A DNA stretch of 64,000 nt from Christensenella sp034926635. GTDB lineage: Bacteria > Bacillota > Clostridia > Christensenellales > Christensenellaceae. Location: contig JAYFQX010000005.1 in assembly GCA_034926635.1 (NCBI GenBank), positions 88,953-152,952 on the forward strand, given 5' to 3'. Position 1 is the stretch's first letter, and each line of letters opens with the position of its first letter. This document shows positions 60,014 through 64,000 of this stretch, piece after piece. Both the position numbers and the translations under genes were made by a program. The notes under the pieces were generated by a model. That model ran no database searches and was not told the origin of the DNA. It saw only the letters and a program-made list of their open reading frames with translations.

Positions 60014-61819
60014 ATGTCCGAAAAATTTGAACATGAAAACAAAGAAGAACGCAAGGTAGGCAATACTGCGCGTAAAATAGGGGAAACGCAAAGCGCGTCG
60101 CCCGCGGAAGAAATCAAGGCGCAAGAGAGCGCCCCAAAACCGGAAAGTGCGCCGCAGCCTGAAGGAAAAGAGGCATCTGCGCAGGCACCCGAAGCGCCTT
60201 TGGAAACACCCTTGGCGGGAGAAGGACGTTCCGGTGGAAAAAATAAACTTTCCGGTGAACCCAAAAAGAAAAGTAAGAAAAAACTTCTTTTAATTGTTGT
60301 GATCATTGCGGCGATCGTTGCGGTCGGCGCTGTTGGTTATGCTGTTCTGGGCACCGGCGGAGGAGAGCTTGCCGGGGAAGATTTGCAGCAGATCATTGAT
60401 GAAGGCACGTTTTATGACGGGGTTAAGCTTGCAGGCGTAGACCTTTCCGGCAAGACAATAGAGCAGGTGCGCAGCGACGTACAAGATGCGGTTTCCAAAT
60501 ACATGGATGGTATTTCTATTGATTATGTGGTGAATGAGAGCACCTATACGCTGAAAAACGAAGAACTTGGCGCATCAGTCGACATAGACGCTGCGCTTGC
60601 CGAGGCAATGAAATATGGAAGGCAGGGAACATTTGCCGAACGCCAGAATCAGATTCAGGCAGCGGCGCAGGGCGTGGAGATCGAGATCCCTGTGACATAC
60701 GACCAGGCAAAGATACTGACTTCTATTAAGGCAAACGACGATAAAATCAACATTCCCGCACAGGATGCTTCTATGACGATCCAGACGGTGCAAGATGAAG
60801 AGAAGCTGATCACAGATGCGCAGATTGATTATGTAGAAGGACAGACGGGGCTTGCGGTGGACGACCAGAAACTGGCGGATGCCATCTACGCCCAGCTTTC
60901 GGAGAATAATTTTGAGCCGGTAAAAGCGGAAACAAAGGTTACAGACCCTACGCTTACGCTTGATACGGTAAAAGATCAATATGCGTTGATCGGCGATTAT
61001 CAAACCCAGTATTCTTCTTCCGCCTATGGCAGGAAATACAATATTTGGAAGATGGCCAGCATCATCAACGGGCTGAAAATCGAGCCGGGCGAGACATGGT
61101 CGATCAATGAAGAAGCTGGTCCGCGGACGTATTCGCGCGGATGGAAGGGCGCGCCGGGCATCAGTGACGGGCAGTATCAGGAGGAAGCCGGCGGCGGGAT
61201 CTGCCAGGTATCTTCTACGTTATACAACGCGGTGCTGCGTGCGGAGGTAACAGTGGTAGACCGTTCCCACCATTCCTGGCCGCTTGATTATGTGCCGGGC
61301 GGGCTGGATGCTACAATTTCCACAGGTGCTCCTGATTTTAAAATTAAAAATGATTATGACGTTCCGATTTATATCGTTGCAAAATGTGATGGTACCGGGG
61401 ACAAAACGATCCGTGTGCAAATTTATGGTCCTAAGTTTGAGGATGGGCTGACAAGGGACTTCACCTCTGAGCTGATCGGAACATTTGGCGGCGGAAAAGT
61501 GCAGTATATTGATGATCCGACGCTGCCGGCAGGGACGGAGCAGACGATTATTCAGGAACACATCGGTAAAAAATATCAGGTATATAAGCATTATTACGAT
61601 GCGGATGGCAATGAGGTCAAAGTAGAGAAGTTCAGTGTGGAAACATATGACAACAAACCTGCAAAAATACGGCGCGGGACTGCTGTCGTAGAGCCTACGG
61701 TAGACCCGAACGTGCCGGTCGCACCGACGCCGGCGCCCGTAACGCCGACACCGGAACCAGCGCCGGCACCTACACCAGAGCCGGTAACGCCAACGCCGGA
61801 GCCAGCGCCTGAGACCTAA
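60014..61819 (+). CDS. VanW-family membrane-anchored wall protein (1)
   Basis: A 601-residue protein. A charged cytosolic head (about 95 residues, Glu/Lys/Pro-rich) precedes one membrane helix (KLLLIVVIIAAIVAVGAVGY). Outside are a peptidoglycan-binding-type domain (PG_binding_4) and the VanW domain with EEAGGGICQVSSTLYNAVLR and the following ISTGAPDFK. The tail is a Pro/Thr/Ala-rich linker (PTPEPAP repeats) of wall proteins. A second homologue follows. Related to YoaR; likely remodels or binds peptidoglycan. The ATG has GGGGAG upstream. Confidence 0.87.
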   Translation: MSEKFEHENKEERKVGNTARKIGETQSASPAEEIKAQESAPKPESAPQPEGKEASAQAPEAPLETPLAGEGRSGGKNKLSGEPKKKSKKKLLLIVVIIAAIVAVGAVGYAVLGTGGGELAGEDLQQIIDEGTFYDGVKLAGVDLSGKTIEQVRSDVQDAVSKYMDGISIDYVVNESTYTLKNEELGASVDIDAALAEAMKYGRQGTFAERQNQIQAAAQGVEIEIPVTYDQAKILTSIKANDDKINIPAQDASMTIQTVQDEEKLITDAQIDYVEGQTGLAVDDQKLADAIYAQLSENNFEPVKAETKVTDPTLTLDTVKDQYALIGDYQTQYSSSAYGRKYNIWKMASIINGLKIEPGETWSINEEAGPRTYSRGWKGAPGISDGQYQEEAGGGICQVSSTLYNAVLRAEVTVVDRSHHSWPLDYVPGGLDATISTGAPDFKIKNDYDVPIYIVAKCDGTGDKTIRVQIYGPKFEDGLTRDFTSELIGTFGGGKVQYIDDPTLPAGTEQTIIQEHIGKKYQVYKHYYDADGNEVKVEKFSVETYDNKPAKIRRGTAVVEPTVDPNVPVAPTPAPVTPTPEPAPAPTPEPVTPTPEPAPET

Positions 61820-61843
61820 AGCAACGAAGAAATAAAATGTAAA

Positions 61844-61872
61844 AAACCTGCCAATGATGCGGCGGGTTTTTT
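61844..61872 (+). terminator. Intrinsic terminator between the two VanW genes
   Basis: AACCTGCC (61845-61852) pairs with GGCGGGTT (61861-61868), then T-run. Confidence 0.78.
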
Positions 61873-61915
61873 TGCGAAAAAAATATGAAAATATTTTGAA
61901 TAACGCCCAAGGCGG

Positions 61916-61944
61916 TTTACAAGCCGGGGGAGATACGTTATCAT
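61916..61944 (+). promoter_or_regulatory. Probable promoter of the second VanW gene
   Basis: TTTACA, 17-base spacer, TATCAT, 49 bases upstream of the start codon. Confidence 0.5.
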
Positions 61945-61993
61945 AAAGAATGTATAATTTTTGCTGAAGAGCAAGGCTTGGGAGAAGAGACAG

Positions 61994-63595
61994 ATGAAGA
62001 ATTACAGACCCGTGCGCGGGCGGAGGGTAGCCAACCCAAAACGGATTGCATTGTTTGCGGTCATTGTGGCGGCGGCAGTGGTAGCAGTTATATTTTGCGT
62101 ATATATGTTTTCTGAGGTAAAGCTGACGCAGGAAAAAGAGCAGGAGCTGCTGCAGACAGGAACGTTTTTGGATGGGGTTTCGGTAGAAGGAATCCAGCTT
62201 GGCGGGCTTACGTACGCACAGGGCGAAGAGCAAGTAAAGAAAATGGCGGACGATTATTTAAACGGAAATAAAATCGAGTATTCCGTCAAAGACCAAAACT
62301 ATTCTTATGCGTTGCCGGATGCGGGAGTGGGCGTTGCATATCAAGACGCACTGCTGCAGGCGATGCTTTATGGAAGGGAAGGTACGCGCTGGGATCTACA
62401 GTTTGGAAAAACGGATTCCAGGGATTTCCCGGTAAGCTATACATTTGACGAAACAAAATTAAATGCATTGATTGATGCGGATGCCGCAGGCTGGGGCGAG
62501 GAAGCGGTAAGCGCCTCTTATACTGTGGTCGCTGAAAAAGATGAAAAACAAGAAACCACCAGCGGTCATATTGAAACACAGGCGCCAAAAGACGGTTGGT
62601 CGGTCGATGTGGATGGGATCAAGCAAACGGCAAAAAGCCAGGTAGAGGCGAAGCAATATACGCCTTTTGAAGGAACGGTAAACATTATCAAAAGCAATGC
62701 AAACGGTACGCAGCTTTCCGAACCGATTGTAATGGGAAAATATTCTACGACGTTTAAAGATTCCAATGATAACCGTATGTATAATATCTGGAAGATGAGC
62801 AGTATTTTGAACGGCGCGGTTGTGCAGCCGGGCGATACTTTTTCCATCAATGATACGGCGGGGGACAGAACGGAGAAAAACGGCTGGAAAGAAGCATCCG
62901 GTATTGAGAACGGCGTTTATACCCCGCAGTATGGCGGCGGTATTTGCCAGGTCTCTTCCACAATGTATAATGCGGCGCTACGTGCGGAAATGGATATGGT
63001 TGCAAGGGTTCCGCATACAATTGCTGCGAAGTACGTCCCCAAAGGGATGGATGCGACGATTTCTACAGGCGGTCCGGATTTCAAGTTCAAGAATCCGTAT
63101 GATTCCCCTATTTATGTGATTATTGACTGCGACGTACCGGAGCGTACTGTAACCGTAACGTTTTACGGGCATGTGCAAAGGAATTATGATTTGCAGTTTG
63201 AGAGCGTGAAGATTCAGGATATGGATAAGCCCGCACCGGAATATACGACCAATGCTGCGCTTGACCCATATGCGGTAAGCGAGCTTCGCGCAGGGCAGGC
63301 CGGAGAAAAATACGAAGTCTTTAAAATCAAGATCGACAAAGAGACGGGAAAACAGATCGGGGATAAGATATCGGTAGCAACTTCTACCTATAATCCGATT
63401 GCGCCGAAGTATGAGCTGGGAAGCGCGATTCCGCTTCCGGCGGCAGGAACTGCGGTAGAAGACGTAAAAGCACAGGCGGCGGAATTAAAAGCGGCGGCAG
63501 AAGCAGCGGCAAACCCGACACCTGCACCGGAAGCCACCGTAGGACCAACGCCCACCCCGGAGCCAACGGTTGATCCGCAGCAGCCATCGGCATAA
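61994..63595 (+). CDS. VanW-family membrane-anchored wall protein (2)
   Basis: A 533-residue homologue of the preceding gene. Short basic N-terminus (KNYRPVRGRRVANPKR), one membrane helix (IALFAVIVAAAVVAVIFCVY), peptidoglycan-binding-type domain, and VanW core with YGGGICQVSSTMYNAALR and ISTGGPDFK. Ends in a Pro/Thr/Glu-rich tail. The start is ATG 61994 with GGAGAAGAG seven bases before it. It has its own promoter. The two genes look like a tandem duplication that has diverged. Confidence 0.87.
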   Translation: MKNYRPVRGRRVANPKRIALFAVIVAAAVVAVIFCVYMFSEVKLTQEKEQELLQTGTFLDGVSVEGIQLGGLTYAQGEEQVKKMADDYLNGNKIEYSVKDQNYSYALPDAGVGVAYQDALLQAMLYGREGTRWDLQFGKTDSRDFPVSYTFDETKLNALIDADAAGWGEEAVSASYTVVAEKDEKQETTSGHIETQAPKDGWSVDVDGIKQTAKSQVEAKQYTPFEGTVNIIKSNANGTQLSEPIVMGKYSTTFKDSNDNRMYNIWKMSSILNGAVVQPGDTFSINDTAGDRTEKNGWKEASGIENGVYTPQYGGGICQVSSTMYNAALRAEMDMVARVPHTIAAKYVPKGMDATISTGGPDFKFKNPYDSPIYVIIDCDVPERTVTVTFYGHVQRNYDLQFESVKIQDMDKPAPEYTTNAALDPYAVSELRAGQAGEKYEVFKIKIDKETGKQIGDKISVATSTYNPIAPKYELGSAIPLPAAGTAVEDVKAQAAELKAAAEAAANPTPAPEATVGPTPTPEPTVDPQQPSA

Positions 63596-63617
63596 GGGAA
63601 GACATCAAGAAAAAGGG

Positions 63618-63648
63618 AAAAGGCAGCCGGTAACGGTTGCCTTTTTTG
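63618..63648 (+). terminator. Intrinsic terminator after the second VanW gene
   Basis: AAAAGGCAGCCG pairs with CGGTTGCCTTTT (G-T allowed) and runs into six T. Confidence 0.82.
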
Positions 63649-63751
63649 CCCCTTCCAACACGAAAGATCTCTGCAAACATATGTGAAAGATGGGTAACAC
63701 TGAAAAACCCGGCTTTCTGGAGGGAAAAGTAAAACCACAGGGACGAAGGTG

Positions 63752-63780
63752 TTGACAAACTGCGCCCGGCATTTTACAAT
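63752..63780 (+). promoter_or_regulatory. Strong promoter of tuf
   Basis: Perfect TTGACA, 17-base spacer, TACAAT. The start codon lies 88 bases downstream. Confidence 0.72.
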
Positions 63781-63868
63781 TATATACTATAAGTGTACCA
63801 TAAGAAAAATAGGGTTTTTCTGTGGATAGCCACATGATCAAAAAGATTTTCGGGAGGAAAACAAAACA

Positions 63869-64000
63869 ATGGCAAAGGGAAAGTTTGAAAGAACGAAACC
63901 GCATGTAAACATCGGGACAATCGGACACGTAGACCATGGTAAAACAACGCTGACAGCAGCGATCACAACGGTATTGGCAAAGAACGGCCAGGCTCAGGCG
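63869..64000 (+). CDS. tuf: Elongation factor Tu (5' part; cut by the window end)
   Basis: The first 44 residues of EF-Tu, including FERTKPHVNIGTIGHVDHGK with the G1 P-loop GHVDHGKTT, which binds GTP. EF-Tu delivers aminoacyl-tRNA to the ribosome. GGGAGGAAAACAAAACA precedes the ATG. It begins behind its own strong promoter and not directly after fusA, so this may be one of two copies or a separated tuf gene. The rest is outside the window. Confidence 0.95.
   Translation, partial: MAKGKFERTKPHVNIGTIGHVDHGKTTLTAAITTVLAKNGQAQA

Overview
The window looks like an ordinary chromosomal segment of an anaerobic, monoderm, low-to-mid GC Bacillota (class Clostridia). Support comes from strong AGGAGG-type ribosome binding sites, several TTG/GTG starts, lipoprotein signal peptides, intrinsic hairpin/T-run terminators after most units, the VanW/YoaR-type wall proteins, an ECF S component, and an anaerobe's kit: Rex, hybrid cluster protein, FeoA/FeoB, an FMN nitroreductase and no respiratory genes. 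The family (for instance Christensenellaceae-like) is only a guess. I saw no rRNA, tRNA, CRISPR array, insertion sequence, phage gene or plasmid origin.

Layout. 1-3570: a gene end, a HAD phosphatase, then a minus-strand island of five zinc-ribbon proteins led by an unlisted 51-codon ORF. 3824-7260: a sugar-binding lipoprotein with no permease, a membrane-anchored LuxR-type regulator and an XRE regulator. 7438-9762: glycogen/maltodextrin phosphorylase. 9842-11437: a redoxin, an MGMT-type alkyltransferase overlapping MscL (with a zinc-ribbon tail) and a glyoxalase. 11510-17082 (minus): amino-acid permease, double PPK2 polyphosphate kinase, and an ABC exporter pair. 17913-24352: an LsrB/RbsB-type ABC importer (binding protein, double ATPase, two permeases) in one unit with a divergent DhaK/DhaL pair, followed by a convergent LacI regulator. 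GTTTACTAAAC-like palindromes sit at both promoters and link regulator to operon. 25874-31205: aldo/keto reductase, YdcF-type protein, feoA-feoB-Cys-rich small protein and a DUF5996 protein. 31241-33605: a Crp/Fnr regulator divergent from hcp, with a perfect 14-bp palindrome between them. 33666-36704: DUF1836 regulator, Gfo/Idh/MocA oxidoreductase and two zinc-ribbon DUF4190 membrane proteins, one with a seven-unit 30-bp tandem repeat.

36757-49840: a CtpE/Exp7-type P-type ATPase, a GcvH-like protein that lacks the lipoyl lysine, a nitroreductase, an oligoendopeptidase F lipoprotein, a TM2 zinc-ribbon protein, an XRE protein with a sodium-pump-like membrane tail, an ECF S component divergent from a MocR/PdxR regulator, DUF1015-aspartokinase and an AEC exporter. 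49932-53642: full-length PurL. 53688-58624 (minus): XRE-methyltransferase fusion, DUF308 protein, MFS transporter, and a free acyl carrier protein with an acyl-activating enzyme. 58858-64000: Rex behind its own operator, YjbQ, two tandem VanW proteins and the start of tuf.

The most interesting points are the divergent DhaK/DhaL importer operon with its LacI operators, the zinc-ribbon island, the permease-less binding protein next to a membrane LuxR regulator, the lysine-less GcvH, and the XRE protein carrying a GGADGPT motif. All functions are read from sequence patterns without database searches.
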